From assembly GCF_900182735.1 (NCBI RefSeq), contig NZ_FXTU01000006.1:140863-204862 (forward strand): a DNA stretch of 64,000 bases, in the 5' to 3' direction. This DNA comes from Laceyella tengchongensis (GTDB lineage: Bacteria; Bacillota; Bacilli; Thermoactinomycetales; Thermoactinomycetaceae). The notes below the pieces were generated by a model that saw only the letters and a list, made by a program, of their open reading frames with translations, was not told the DNA's origin and did not search any database. Position numbers and translations under genes: made by a program. Of this stretch, positions 8,396 to 17,207 are shown piece after piece (position 1 is the stretch's first letter; the number at the start of each line of letters is the position of its first letter).

Positions 8396-9505
8396 ATGGT
8401 GGAGCCGATTCGGGTTCTAGCGATTAACCCAGGGTCAACTTCAACCAAAATCGGTGTGTTTGATGATGAAAAAGCGATTTTGGTTGAAACGTTGCGTCAT
8501 GACCCAGATGAAATCGCGAAGTTTAATGATTTGTTTGAGCAATATCCATTTCGAAAACAAGTGATCTTGGACACCCTTGACCGGGAAGGGATGAACCTGA
8601 CACGGTTGGATGCGGTGGTGGCGCGCGGCGGGTTGTTGCGCCCCATTCCAGGAGGCACTTATGAAGTAAACGGGCCGATGCTGGACGATTTGCGTTCCGG
8701 TGAATACGGCATGCACGCTTCCAATCTCGGAGCGGTGATCGCGCATGAGATTGCGACCCAGTTAAACATCCCTTCGTTTATCGTCGACCCGGTGGTGGTC
8801 GATGAAATGGAACCGATCGCCAAGATCTCGGGCATGCCCGCCATCGAACGGCGCAGCATATTCCATGCGCTAAACCAAAAGGCGGTTGCTCGCCGTGTCG
8901 CCAAACAGAACGGAACCAGTTATGAGCAAGTGAATTACATCGTCGCTCATATGGGAGGCGGCATCACCGTCGGCGTGCATGCAAAAGGCCGCGTGATCGA
9001 TGTGAATAACGGATTGCACGGGGATGGCCCCTTTTCACCTGAACGGGCGGGAAGCATACCGGTTGGGGATTTGGTGTCCCTCTGCTTCTCGGGCAAATAT
9101 TTCGCCAGCGAAATCATGCGCATGATCGTGGGCCGCGGTGGCCTGATGGGATATTTGGGCACGACGGATGCGCGCGAAGTGGAAGAGCGCATTGCGCAGG
9201 GCGATGAGAAAGCCAAAAGCGTCTATGAAGCGATGGCTTACCAAGTGGCGAAGGAAATCGGGTCGTGCGCCGCAGTGTTGAAAGGAAAAGTGGACGGCAT
9301 CATTTTGACCGGCGGGCTGGCTTATGGGAAAAGTTTCACCCAAATGATCCAAGAGCGGGTGGAATGGATCGCTCCTGTCCACCTTGTGCCGGGAGAAAAT
9401 GAATTACAAGCGCTTGTGGAAGGAGCACTTCGCGTTGTACGTGGCGAAGAGACGGCCAAAAACTATCCACCTGTCGCAGAAAAAGTGGGGGTAACGCATG
9501 GCTGA
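8396..9505 (+). CDS. buk: Butyrate kinase
   Basis: Acetate-kinase-superfamily enzyme that makes ATP from (iso)butyryl-phosphate. The N-terminal phosphate-binding motif VLAINPGSTSTKIGVF is intact, as is the glycine-rich AHMGGGITVGVHAKGR motif near residue 185. The ATG at 8396 is chosen, with CGGAG just upstream; a GTG at 8390 overlaps that site. The product is 369 aa. The 3' end overlaps lpdV by 8 bases, suggesting translational coupling. Confidence 0.96.
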   Translation: MVEPIRVLAINPGSTSTKIGVFDDEKAILVETLRHDPDEIAKFNDLFEQYPFRKQVILDTLDREGMNLTRLDAVVARGGLLRPIPGGTYEVNGPMLDDLRSGEYGMHASNLGAVIAHEIATQLNIPSFIVDPVVVDEMEPIAKISGMPAIERRSIFHALNQKAVARRVAKQNGTSYEQVNYIVAHMGGGITVGVHAKGRVIDVNNGLHGDGPFSPERAGSIPVGDLVSLCFSGKYFASEIMRMIVGRGGLMGYLGTTDAREVEERIAQGDEKAKSVYEAMAYQVAKEIGSCAAVLKGKVDGIILTGGLAYGKSFTQMIQERVEWIAPVHLVPGENELQALVEGALRVVRGEETAKNYPPVAEKVGVTHG

Positions 9506-10922
9506 AAACGTAGATTTGGTAGTGTTGGGAGCGGGACCAGGAGGCTACGTAGCTGCAGTTCGCGCCGCTCAATTGGGAATGAAGGTAGCCGTTGTCGAGA
9601 AGGAAAAAGTGGGTGGGGTATGCCTCCATAAAGGATGCATTCCTTCCAAAACCCTGCTCAGAAGCGCGGAGATCTATCAGCATGCAAAACATGGAGAGGA
9701 ATATGGGGTCCGCGTAGGGGATGTTACCTTAGACTTTGCCGGCGTACAGGCTAGAAAAGAAAAAGTGGTCGGCCAACTCCACAAAGGTGTGGAAGGATTG
9801 CTCAAGAAAAACAAAGTAGATGTGTACAAAGGAGTCGGCCGCATTTTGGGCCCGTCGATTTTCTCTCCGCAACCGGGAACAATTTCGGTGGAGTCTGAAG
9901 ACGGTAGCGACCCGGTGATGTTGGTTCCGCAATATGTGCTGATTGCAACGGGTTCCCGGCCGCGTACATTGCCAGGGTTGGATATAGACGGCACGTATGT
10001 GATGAATTCGGATCACGCCTTACAGATGCAAGAATTGCCGCAATCGATCATCATCGTCGGCGGTGGCGTGATTGGAATTGAATGGGCATCTATGTTGAGT
10101 GACTTTGGCGTGGAAGTGACCGTGGTTGAATTCGCCAATCGGATCTTGCCGTTTGAAGATGAAGATGTCAGCAAAGAGATGGCGCGCCTGATGAAAAAGC
10201 GCAAAGTGAGAGTGCTGACCAATACTAAGGTCTTGCCTGAAAGCGTATCCAAAGCGGACGGCGTGGTCACATTGCAGGCGGAATCGGGCTCTGAGGTTAT
10301 TACTTTGACAGCGGAGAAAGTGCTCGTTTCCGTGGGCCGGCAAGCCAATATTGAAGACATCGGTTTGCACAACACGGCGATTGAAACCGAAAAAGGCGTC
10401 ATCAAGGTCAATGAGTTTATGCAAACCAAGGAGAAGCACATCTATGCCATCGGCGATGTGGTCGGCGGTTACCAATTGGCTCATGTGGCTTCCCATGAAG
10501 GAATTCTGGCTGTTGAGCATATGGCTGGATTGGACGTACATCCGCTGAATCCGCAAGAGGTTCCGCGTTGCACCTACAGCCGTCCGGAAGTGGGCAGCAT
10601 CGGACTCACCGAAGCGGAAGCGAAGGCACAAGGGTATGAAGTGAAAGTGGGCAAATTCCCATTCCGCGGTGCCGGCAAAGCGTTGGTTTATGGCGAACCG
10701 GATGGCTTCATCAAAATCGTGTCCGATGCGAAGACAGACGACTTGCTAGGTGTGCACATCATCGGTCCACACGCTACAGACATGATTTCAGAAGCTGGCT
10801 TGGCCAAAGTACTTGACGCCACCGCTTGGGAAATCGCGCAAGTGATTCACCCACATCCGACCTTGTCCGAAGCTTATCTGGAAGCGGCATTGGCCGTTGA
10901 CGGTAAAGCAATCCATGGGTAA
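9498..10922 (+). CDS. lpdV: Dihydrolipoyl dehydrogenase (E3) of the branched-chain complex
   Basis: FAD flavoprotein that reoxidises the dihydrolipoyl group of BkdB with NAD+. It has an N-terminal FAD site (LVVLGAGPGGYVAAVRAAQ), redox-active cysteines C42 and C47 (GGVCLHKGCIPSK), an NAD site (IIIVGGGVIGIEWASMLSDF) and the C-terminal catalytic HPHPTLSE. The 474-aa length is standard. It begins inside the end of buk. Confidence 0.97.
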   Translation: MAENVDLVVLGAGPGGYVAAVRAAQLGMKVAVVEKEKVGGVCLHKGCIPSKTLLRSAEIYQHAKHGEEYGVRVGDVTLDFAGVQARKEKVVGQLHKGVEGLLKKNKVDVYKGVGRILGPSIFSPQPGTISVESEDGSDPVMLVPQYVLIATGSRPRTLPGLDIDGTYVMNSDHALQMQELPQSIIIVGGGVIGIEWASMLSDFGVEVTVVEFANRILPFEDEDVSKEMARLMKKRKVRVLTNTKVLPESVSKADGVVTLQAESGSEVITLTAEKVLVSVGRQANIEDIGLHNTAIETEKGVIKVNEFMQTKEKHIYAIGDVVGGYQLAHVASHEGILAVEHMAGLDVHPLNPQEVPRCTYSRPEVGSIGLTEAEAKAQGYEVKVGKFPFRGAGKALVYGEPDGFIKIVSDAKTDDLLGVHIIGPHATDMISEAGLAKVLDATAWEIAQVIHPHPTLSEAYLEAALAVDGKAIHG

Positions 10923-10939
10923 TCAAAGGAGGAACCGCA

Positions 10940-11929
10940 ATGAGCGAATTGAACCATAAAGAATTGGGGTTAAGCGATGAGCAAGTGCTGGAAATGTACC
11001 GCACGATGCTTTTGGCCCGCAAAATTGACGAACGCATGTGGAAGTTGAACCGTGCGGGTAAAATCCCGTTTGTGATCTCCTGCCAAGGACAAGAAGCGAT
11101 TCAGGTCGGCGCGGCCTTCGCGTTGGATCGTGAGAAAGACTGGCTTTGCCCGTACTACCGCGATTTAGGGATGGTGCTGGCTTTCGGGCAGTCGGCTAAA
11201 GATCAAATGCTGTCCGCTTTCGCCAAGGCGGAAGATCCAAACAGTGGCGGGCGCCAAATGCCGGGGCATTACGGTGACAAACGTTTCCGCATCTTGACCG
11301 GCTCCAGCCCTGTTACAACCCAAGTATTGCACGCGGTGGGCATTGCGTACGCTGGAAAATTGGAAAAGAAAGACCATGTTGTGTTGACCACGTGCGGTGA
11401 AGGATCTAGCAACCAAGGCGATTGGCATGAAGCCTGCAACTTTGCAGGCGTGCACAATTTGCCGGTCATCTTCATGGTGGAGAACAACAAATACGCCATT
11501 TCAGTGCCACTGGATAAGCAAGTGGCGGGCGGCGAAATCTGGAAACGCGCCGAAGGTTACGGATTCCCAGGGGTACGAGTGGACGGAAACAACCCGCTGG
11601 AAGTCTACAAGGCGATGAAAGAGGCCGTCGAACGTGCGCGGCGCGGGGATGGGCCAACCTTGATCGAAGCGGTGGCTTATCGTTTGGTGCCCCATTCCAG
11701 TGACGACGATGACCGCACCTACCGTAGCCGGGAAGAAGTGGAAGAAGCGAAAAAGAAAGATTCCTTGCTCCAATTCAAAGATTACTTGCTGCAACATGGT
11801 GTGTTGACGGAAGAGAAAGAGCAGGCGCTCTTGGCCGAAATCAATCGCGAAGTGGATGAGGCGACCGATTACGCGGAGCAGGCGCCGTATCCGGATCCGC
11901 AAGAAACGTATAAGCATGTTTATGCTTAA
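10940..11929 (+). CDS. bkdAA: Branched-chain 2-oxoacid dehydrogenase E1 alpha
   Basis: ThDP-dependent E1 alpha chain that decarboxylates branched 2-oxo acids. Visible are the substrate-channel segment ISCQGQEAIQVGAAFAL, the ThDP/Mg motif beginning GEGSSNQGDWHEACNFA with downstream NNKYAIS, and the phosphorylation-loop equivalent YRLVPHSSDDDDRTYR. It is 329 aa, as in Bacillus. AAAGGAGG precedes the ATG, and it is spaced 17 bases from both lpdV and bkdAB. Confidence 0.97.
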   Translation: MSELNHKELGLSDEQVLEMYRTMLLARKIDERMWKLNRAGKIPFVISCQGQEAIQVGAAFALDREKDWLCPYYRDLGMVLAFGQSAKDQMLSAFAKAEDPNSGGRQMPGHYGDKRFRILTGSSPVTTQVLHAVGIAYAGKLEKKDHVVLTTCGEGSSNQGDWHEACNFAGVHNLPVIFMVENNKYAISVPLDKQVAGGEIWKRAEGYGFPGVRVDGNNPLEVYKAMKEAVERARRGDGPTLIEAVAYRLVPHSSDDDDRTYRSREEVEEAKKKDSLLQFKDYLLQHGVLTEEKEQALLAEINREVDEATDYAEQAPYPDPQETYKHVYA

Positions 11930-11946
11930 GGCAGGAGGAGAGAGAT

Positions 11947-12930
11947 ATGCCCGTTATTTCATATATTGATGCCGTAACGCAGGCTCTGATGGAAGAGATG
12001 AAGCGCGATCCGCGCGTGTTTGTGCTGGGGGAAGACGTTGGGGTACGCGGCGGGGTGTTCCGCGCGACCGCTGGCTTGATTGAAGAATTTGGCGCTGATC
12101 GGGTCTTGGATACGCCATTGACGGAATCGGCCATCGCCGGCGTGTCGATTGGTGCCGCCGCTTACGGCTTGCGCCCAGTTGCCGAAATGCAATTCGCTGA
12201 TTTTATTATGCCTGCCGTGAACCAAATCATTAGTGAAGCGGCAAAAATCCGTTACCGTTCCAACGGGGACTGGCAATGTCCGCTCGTGATTCGGGCTCCA
12301 TACGGTGGCGGTGTCCACGGGGCGCTTTATCATTCGCAAAGTGTGGAGAAGATTTTCACGGGTGTGCCGGGATTGAAGATCGTCATGCCTTCCACCCCTT
12401 ACGATGTGAAAGGCTTGTTGAAAGCGGCCATCCGGGATGAAGATCCGGTGCTCTTCTTTGAACATAAGCGTTGCTACCGGCTGATCAAAGGGGAAGTGCC
12501 TGTTGAGGATTATACGGTTCCGATCGGTAAAGCCGACGTGAAACGGGAAGGGGCGGATGTCACGGTTATCTCTTACGGCCTGACTTTGCACTTCGCCCTG
12601 CAAGCAGCAGAGCAATTGGCCCAAGAAGGGATCAGTGTGCATGTGCTTGATTTGCGCACCCTGGTGCCGTTGGATAAGGAAGCCATCCTGGAAGCGGTGG
12701 CGAAAACCGGTAAAGTCTTGATCGTTCATGAAGACAACAAAACAGGGGGCTTTGGGGGAGAAGTTGCTTCCATTATCGCGGAAGAAGCCTTCTTTGAGTT
12801 GGACGCGCCGATTAAGCGTCTGTGCGGCCCTGATGTGCCTGCTATGCCATACAGCCCACCGCTTGAAAAAGAATTTATGCTGAATCCAGATAAAATCGTA
12901 GCGGCGATTCGTGAACTGGCAGAATTCTAG
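11947..12930 (+). CDS. bkdAB: Branched-chain 2-oxoacid dehydrogenase E1 beta
   Basis: E1 beta chain (327 aa) that completes the heterotetramer with BkdAA. It has the pyrimidine-binding domain with VFVLGEDVGVRGGVFRAT and TPLTESAIAGVSIGAA, and the C-terminal transketolase domain with DLRTLVPLDKEAILEAV and HEDNKTGGFGGEVA. The start has GGAGGAG upstream. Confidence 0.97.
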   Translation: MPVISYIDAVTQALMEEMKRDPRVFVLGEDVGVRGGVFRATAGLIEEFGADRVLDTPLTESAIAGVSIGAAAYGLRPVAEMQFADFIMPAVNQIISEAAKIRYRSNGDWQCPLVIRAPYGGGVHGALYHSQSVEKIFTGVPGLKIVMPSTPYDVKGLLKAAIRDEDPVLFFEHKRCYRLIKGEVPVEDYTVPIGKADVKREGADVTVISYGLTLHFALQAAEQLAQEGISVHVLDLRTLVPLDKEAILEAVAKTGKVLIVHEDNKTGGFGGEVASIIAEEAFFELDAPIKRLCGPDVPAMPYSPPLEKEFMLNPDKIVAAIRELAEF

Positions 12931-12953
12931 GCTGGCTACAGAGGAGGACAATT

Positions 12954-14279
12954 ATGGCAACTGATATCAAAATGCCGCAACTCGGCGAGAGTGTCGTGGA
13001 AGGCACCATTGCGAAGTGGCTGAAACAACCGGGGGACCGGGTAGAAAAATATGAACCGATCTGCGAAGTGTCCACTGACAAAGTGAATGCAGAAGTGCCA
13101 TCGACGTTTGATGGCGTGATGGTGGAGATTATCGCCCAAGAAGGCGAAACGGTTGAAGTCGGCCAATTGATTTGTCGTATCGAAACGGAAGGCGAAGGCG
13201 CTGCGGAAAGTAAGCCCGCCGCCGCTTCCGCTGGCTCCGTTGCTCCGGCCGCTAAGGAGACGTCAAAAGCGAAAGCAGACACCGCCGGCGACAACTCCAA
13301 CAAGCATCGTTATTCTCCGGCCGTTTTGCGCTTGTCCCAAGAGCATGGCATTGATTTGACTCAACTTCAGGGAACGGGCAAAGGAGGCCGCATTACCAGA
13401 AAAGATGTGCTTAAGGCCATTGAGCAAGGCGGTACGCAACCAGCTGTTGCAACTGCTGCCCAAGTACCAGCGCCAGAGGCCCCTGTCGCACCGGCGACAC
13501 CAGCGGCCGCTCCGGCGCGCGAAGCTGTGACCGCTTCCACCACCCCAGCGGCTCCGGCAAAAACAGGCGTTGTATTGGAAAATGGCGACCGTGAAATTCC
13601 GGTGACGGGCGTGCGGAAAACGATCGCACAACGCATGGTGCAGAGCAAACATGAGGCTCCACATGCTTGGACGATGATGGAAGTGGACGTTACTGGTTTG
13701 GTTGCGTTGCGCAATCGGTTGAAACACGAGTTCAAACAGCGTGAAGGTGTCAACCTCACCTTTATGCCATTTTTCATCAAAGCGGTGGTTGACTCCCTGA
13801 AAGAGTTTCCACAGCTGAACTCCGTTTGGGATGGAGACCGGATCATTCTGAAGAAAGATATCAACATTTCCATCGCCGTGGCCACGGACGACGCATTGTA
13901 TGTTCCGGTAATTCATAACGCGGATGAGAAAAGCATTTTGGGGTTGACCAAAGCGGTGAACCAATTGGCAGAGAAGACCCGCGCCGGCAAACTGGAGTTG
14001 AAAGACATGCAGGGCGGCACGTTTACGGTCAACAACACCGGCTCGTTTGGCTCTGTCCTGTCGGCACCGATTATCAATGCCCCACAAGCGGCTATTCTCT
14101 CATTCGAATCGATCGTGAAACGGCCAGTGGTGTTTGGGGACAACATGTTCGCGGTGCGGGATATGATGAACATCTGTATGTCGCTTGACCACCGCATTTT
14201 GGATGGCCTGATGGCCGGACGCTTCCTGAAGCGCGTGAAAGAGCGTTTGGAAGCGTATGGGCCGGACAGCCAAATCTGA
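12954..14279 (+). CDS. bkdB: Branched-chain 2-oxoacid dehydrogenase E2 (dihydrolipoyl acyltransferase)
   Basis: Core of the complex, passing the acyl group from E1 to CoA. Residues 1-80 form one lipoyl domain with lipoyl-lysine K43 (EVSTDKVNAEVPS). An Ala/Pro linker leads to the E3-binding domain (YSPAVLRLSQEHGIDLTQL, about 120-160), a second Ala/Pro linker, and the catalytic domain (about 205-441) with DHRILDG near the C-terminus. It is 441 aa. Lipoylation of K43 probably depends on LipB, encoded just downstream. Confidence 0.97.
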   Translation: MATDIKMPQLGESVVEGTIAKWLKQPGDRVEKYEPICEVSTDKVNAEVPSTFDGVMVEIIAQEGETVEVGQLICRIETEGEGAAESKPAAASAGSVAPAAKETSKAKADTAGDNSNKHRYSPAVLRLSQEHGIDLTQLQGTGKGGRITRKDVLKAIEQGGTQPAVATAAQVPAPEAPVAPATPAAAPAREAVTASTTPAAPAKTGVVLENGDREIPVTGVRKTIAQRMVQSKHEAPHAWTMMEVDVTGLVALRNRLKHEFKQREGVNLTFMPFFIKAVVDSLKEFPQLNSVWDGDRIILKKDINISIAVATDDALYVPVIHNADEKSILGLTKAVNQLAEKTRAGKLELKDMQGGTFTVNNTGSFGSVLSAPIINAPQAAILSFESIVKRPVVFGDNMFAVRDMMNICMSLDHRILDGLMAGRFLKRVKERLEAYGPDSQI

Positions 14280-14307
14280 CATTCCCACGTTTTCTTGTGA
14301 TACAATA

Positions 14308-14382
14308 GCTGGAAGGAGCGGACGGTTGCGTCTGTCTCCTTCCAGCAAATGATGAACGGCATCCTGTCAGGGGATGCCTTTT
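14308..14382 (+). terminator. Two hairpins between bkdB and lipB, the second a terminator
   Basis: The first hairpin has 11-bp arms (GCTGGAAGGAG at 14308-14318, CTCCTTCCAGC at 14336-14346) but no T-run. The second (GGCATCC 14358-14364 / GGATGCC 14372-14378) is followed by TTTT. A TACAAT just before the first hairpin could be a -10 for lipB, in which case the hairpins would lie in the lipB leader; no good -35 was found. Confidence 0.6.
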
Positions 14383-14404
14383 CGACATGGAGAAGGTGAC
14401 ACAG

Positions 14405-15064
14405 ATGGACTTTGAGGTGCAACGGTTAGGCATGTTTCCATACATGGAGGCCTGGGACAAACAGAAAGAACTCGTGCAAGCGATTGATCAGGGTCGACTA
14501 GACAACCAATTGCTATTGTTGGAACACCCCCACACCATCACGCTGGGGCGCGGTTCCCATCAGGAAAACATCATTTTTTCGCCTGATTATTACCAGCAAC
14601 AAGGTGTTCAGTTGGTTGAAATTGACCGTGGCGGCGACGTTACTTACCACGGACCGGGCCAGTTGGTGGGTTATCCACTGTTCCACTTGGGGGAACGTGG
14701 AAACAACGCCCATGGGTATTTGCGGGATCTAGAGGAAGTATTGATTCGTACCCTGAAGCGGTTCGGGATTGAAGCTGGACGGAAAGAAGCTTATACCGGT
14801 GCGTGGGTGGGGGATGTGAAAATCGCGGCGATCGGCGTCAAATTTAACCGAGGCCGCAACCGTCGCGGCTATATTACTAGCCATGGGTTCGCGTTAAACG
14901 TAAATACCGATTTGCGTTATTTCCAGATGATTGTCCCGTGCGGAATTAAGGAGTATGGGGTCACTTCTATGCAGGAACAGTTGGGAAAACCCGTTGACAT
15001 GAATGAAGTGATGGAGCAAGTCATCGCCTGCACGCACGAGGTGTTTGGCGATAAAATGGAATAA
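14405..15064 (+). CDS. lipB: Octanoyl-ACP:protein octanoyltransferase
   Basis: Transfers octanoyl from ACP to lipoyl domains, the first step of lipoate synthesis. The product shows the LipB signature: LLLEHPHTITLGRGS, RGGDVTYHGPGQLVGYP, the catalytic lysine region VKIAAIGVKF, SHGFALNVNTDL, and the catalytic Cys in PCGIKEYGVTS. I take ATG 14405 (219 aa) because AAGGTG lies 6 bases before it; an ATG at 14387 has no such site. The position after bkdB fits supply of lipoate to the E2. Confidence 0.93.
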   Translation: MDFEVQRLGMFPYMEAWDKQKELVQAIDQGRLDNQLLLLEHPHTITLGRGSHQENIIFSPDYYQQQGVQLVEIDRGGDVTYHGPGQLVGYPLFHLGERGNNAHGYLRDLEEVLIRTLKRFGIEAGRKEAYTGAWVGDVKIAAIGVKFNRGRNRRGYITSHGFALNVNTDLRYFQMIVPCGIKEYGVTSMQEQLGKPVDMNEVMEQVIACTHEVFGDKME

Positions 15065-15083
15065 TCGGAAGATGGTTGCACAG

Positions 15084-15118
15084 CAAGGAGCCTCCGGCGC
15101 GCCGGAAGGCTCCTTGTC
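15084..15118. terminator. Hairpin between convergent lipB and the 473-aa gene
   Basis: AAGGAGCC-TCCGGC and GCCGGA-AGGCTCCTT form a long GC-rich stem around a GC centre. Only a weak T-rich stretch (GTCGTTGTT) follows on the plus strand. Confidence 0.55.
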
Positions 15119-15122
15119 GTTG

Positions 15123-16544
15123 TTAAAGGACGCGTTTATGCTGAGGTTCTGGGAACTGGTAACGGCGCAATTGCGCCTGGACTTTGCTCCAGTAGCTCTG
15201 GAGTTGAGCCGGGAACGAGGAGTGAGTCAACTTGACGGAAGGCCCGGACAGTTTGGCGCAAGGGCAGGGCACATCGCCGTGGTATTTGTACACATACAGT
15301 TCGCTCCGCAAAGAAATCTGCTCCGCGGTCACGGTGACGCAAGTGGCCACAATCGCGACGGTTTGCGAGGTGAGCGGAAGAAGGTGCAATATGGCATCGG
15401 CAGGAGGGACAAAATCTTTCTCCAACCACGTTAGCTTGTTCAGCTCAATCCACTCCGCTTCTTTGCGTGCCAGCTGCACTTTAAGTATCTCGATTTTCTC
15501 CTGAACAGAGCGTCGTTTCCGGGACAGGGACAAAATCTCGTGGGCGAAGGTGTGGAAAAAGGCTTGATCGCGCTCGTGACATGCGTTTTTACGCATACAG
15601 GTAAGACCTAGTTTGGACCATACTGACAGAGAGGCCTGCGGGTTCCACTTTCCTTTGGACGCTTTGTATTTGGCTTGTTGCTTTCGCCATTCATGTTCGG
15701 TGGAGGCGCCTAATTTTTGCAATTGGGCCAATTTTCCTTTGAGAGCGCGGATATCTTGGTTCAGGTCGGAAACGAGGGAACGCCAGCCGGTGGCATACGT
15801 GTGCCGAACACGTGAGTGGGTAAGCGGCTTATAAGGAGTGTGCCGCATCATCGCTTGCGTGATGGCATCCGGTTGGATGCGCGGCAAGGGCAATGTGATG
15901 GAGGGATCGCCGCTAAGTAATGTCAGTTGGTGCGGCAGGGAGTGGATATTCATCTGGCGTTGGTTTTCTTGCGTGTGCAGGTATCCACAACAAGCGATCC
16001 ATCGCCCTTGCAATTGACGTATCGCGGTTTCGGCATGGGTGAAGCGGGAAAGAATGAGCTCGCAGGATTGGTTGGCGTGGTTTCCGGAAAGGGTGAGGTG
16101 GTGAGTGTTGCGAGTGTTATGAATTCGGGTTACTTGTCCAATCAAGGTGATGAGCTTGCCGGAAGCGGCAGGAAGATTGGGGTTGTCTATCTTATGGATG
16201 AAATGATTGAGGGGGATGCTAGTCCCGTCTGCGCACGTGATTTGATAAGCCGTCGTTTCTTTGAACACGTGGAGCTTCGTCCTAGTGAACACGGCTTGAA
16301 GCCAAGCCATCCATCGGATTTGTTCCTCCCTTTGCCAAGTATAGTTTCCATCGGGCCTCCACTCGTTTTGCGATGCGGGCACAGTCAAGAAAAAGGAATG
16401 CTTACCGTTTGGTATGAAAAGCCGACGGTTAGCCTCTTTGACTGGATGCTTGCGATGAGCCCTTGCGGGGATCCGGGGACTGGGCGGCACGATGCGGCCT
16501 CTCTTTTGTTTCGGACTCCTCCGGCGGTAAAAGAAAGAATCCAA
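15123..16544 (-). CDS. Unrecognised 473-aa protein with an OB-fold-like segment
   Basis: No family was recognised. The start is TTG at 16544, with AGGGGG about 9 bases upstream. The N-terminal ~45 residues are very basic and proline-rich. At about residues 130-160, GKLITLIGQVTRIHNTRN followed by THHLTLSGN reads like an OB-fold nucleic-acid-binding strand pattern. Residues ~255-380 are strongly helical and charged (Lys/Arg/Gln/Glu), with a C..C/H-containing stretch (LTCMRKNACHERDQAFFH). The C-terminal part carries CPCAK and a second conserved-looking block. A role in nucleic acid handling is only a guess. The gene stands alone between terminators. Confidence 0.7.
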   Translation of the reverse strand: MDSFFYRRRSPKQKRGRIVPPSPRIPARAHRKHPVKEANRRLFIPNGKHSFFLTVPASQNEWRPDGNYTWQREEQIRWMAWLQAVFTRTKLHVFKETTAYQITCADGTSIPLNHFIHKIDNPNLPAASGKLITLIGQVTRIHNTRNTHHLTLSGNHANQSCELILSRFTHAETAIRQLQGRWIACCGYLHTQENQRQMNIHSLPHQLTLLSGDPSITLPLPRIQPDAITQAMMRHTPYKPLTHSRVRHTYATGWRSLVSDLNQDIRALKGKLAQLQKLGASTEHEWRKQQAKYKASKGKWNPQASLSVWSKLGLTCMRKNACHERDQAFFHTFAHEILSLSRKRRSVQEKIEILKVQLARKEAEWIELNKLTWLEKDFVPPADAILHLLPLTSQTVAIVATCVTVTAEQISLRSELYVYKYHGDVPCPCAKLSGPSVKLTHSSFPAQLQSYWSKVQAQLRRYQFPEPQHKRVL

Positions 16545-16636
16545 GCAGGATATCCCCCTTCCGCGAAATAGTCTGAATAAACCGTTCCCAAATATTATTA
16601 TAAATGAAAATCAGAAAACCGTAGCCCCTTTTTGAA

Positions 16637-16668
16637 GAAAAAAGCTCCCAACACGTAGATGGGAGCTT
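16637..16668 (-). terminator. Terminator of the small membrane gene
   Basis: AAGCTCCCA (16642-16650) and TGGGAGCTT (16660-16668) form the stem; on the minus strand it ends in a T-run. Confidence 0.85.
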
Positions 16669-16682
16669 GGCATATGTAGGGT

Positions 16683-16859
16683 TTACTGAATGCCTACAAA
16701 CAAGTCATACAGGGACAGCAGGGTGACACCAACCAAAGCGAGTGTGAAGACGCCCCCGATAATAACGCCCGGTTTGTTGCCGATCTTTTTATTGTCTATG
16801 ACACCGCGGATCGACAGGATCGAAATGATGACAAGAAGAGGTACCATGAAGTATTCCAT
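16683..16859 (-). CDS. Small two-helix membrane protein (58 aa), possibly DUF2759
   Basis: Reads MEYFMVPLLVIISILSIRG, a short polar loop (VIDNKKIGNKPG), then a second hydrophobic helix ending LLSLYDLFVGIQ. AGGTGA lies 7 bases before the ATG and a clear terminator follows the stop. Topology and length resemble the DUF2759 membrane proteins of Bacilli, but I could not confirm this. Function unknown. Confidence 0.65.
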   Translation of the reverse strand: MEYFMVPLLVIISILSIRGVIDNKKIGNKPGVIIGGVFTLALVGVTLLSLYDLFVGIQ

Positions 16860-16962
16860 TGCATTTTCACCTGCCTTCTGTTGTTTGCGCTTGGGCTTTT
16901 GCGCTCATCAGTACATAGTATAATCGATTCATTTCCTGATTAACATACGCACCCTTTATGAA

Positions 16963-17055
16963 TTATAGAAAGAGATAGGCTCCGGTGGCAAGGGTTGAAA
17001 CGAGAAGCGAGAGAACAAGCACATATACCGTCACTTTGATCCATTTTGGCTTCAC
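16963..17055 (-). CDS. prli42: Stressosome-associated miniprotein Prli42-like (30 aa)
   Basis: A GTG-started 30-codon gene: MKPKWIKVTVYVLVLSLLVS and then TLATGAYLFL. AGGTGA lies 7 bases upstream. A short basic head followed by one membrane helix with a small-residue, aromatic end is the pattern of Prli42, a membrane miniprotein that anchors the stressosome in Listeria and is conserved in Firmicutes. Identification is by length and pattern. It is transcribed away from the mutase operon. Confidence 0.7.
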   Translation of the reverse strand: MKPKWIKVTVYVLVLSLLVSTLATGAYLFL

Positions 17056-17207
17056 GATTGATTCACCTCACAACATCCTATTGTATCCAACCTTTGGGAT
17101 AAAGTCCATGAAATCGCCTCTTTGCGAAAACTTCGTTCAAACAAACGTAATATTTGATATATTAAGAAGTGAAAGCGTTTTATTATGATGAGGGGGATAG
17201 CATTCAT

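Noticed and set aside
15927..16571. Plus-strand 214-codon open frame opposite the 473-aa gene
   Set aside because: No ribosome site or family features. The minus-strand frame is longer, has a plausible start, and ends just before a stem.
17056..17207. Cobalamin riboswitch before the B12-dependent mutase
   Set aside because: The gap is only ~150 bases and shows no B12-box-like sequence.
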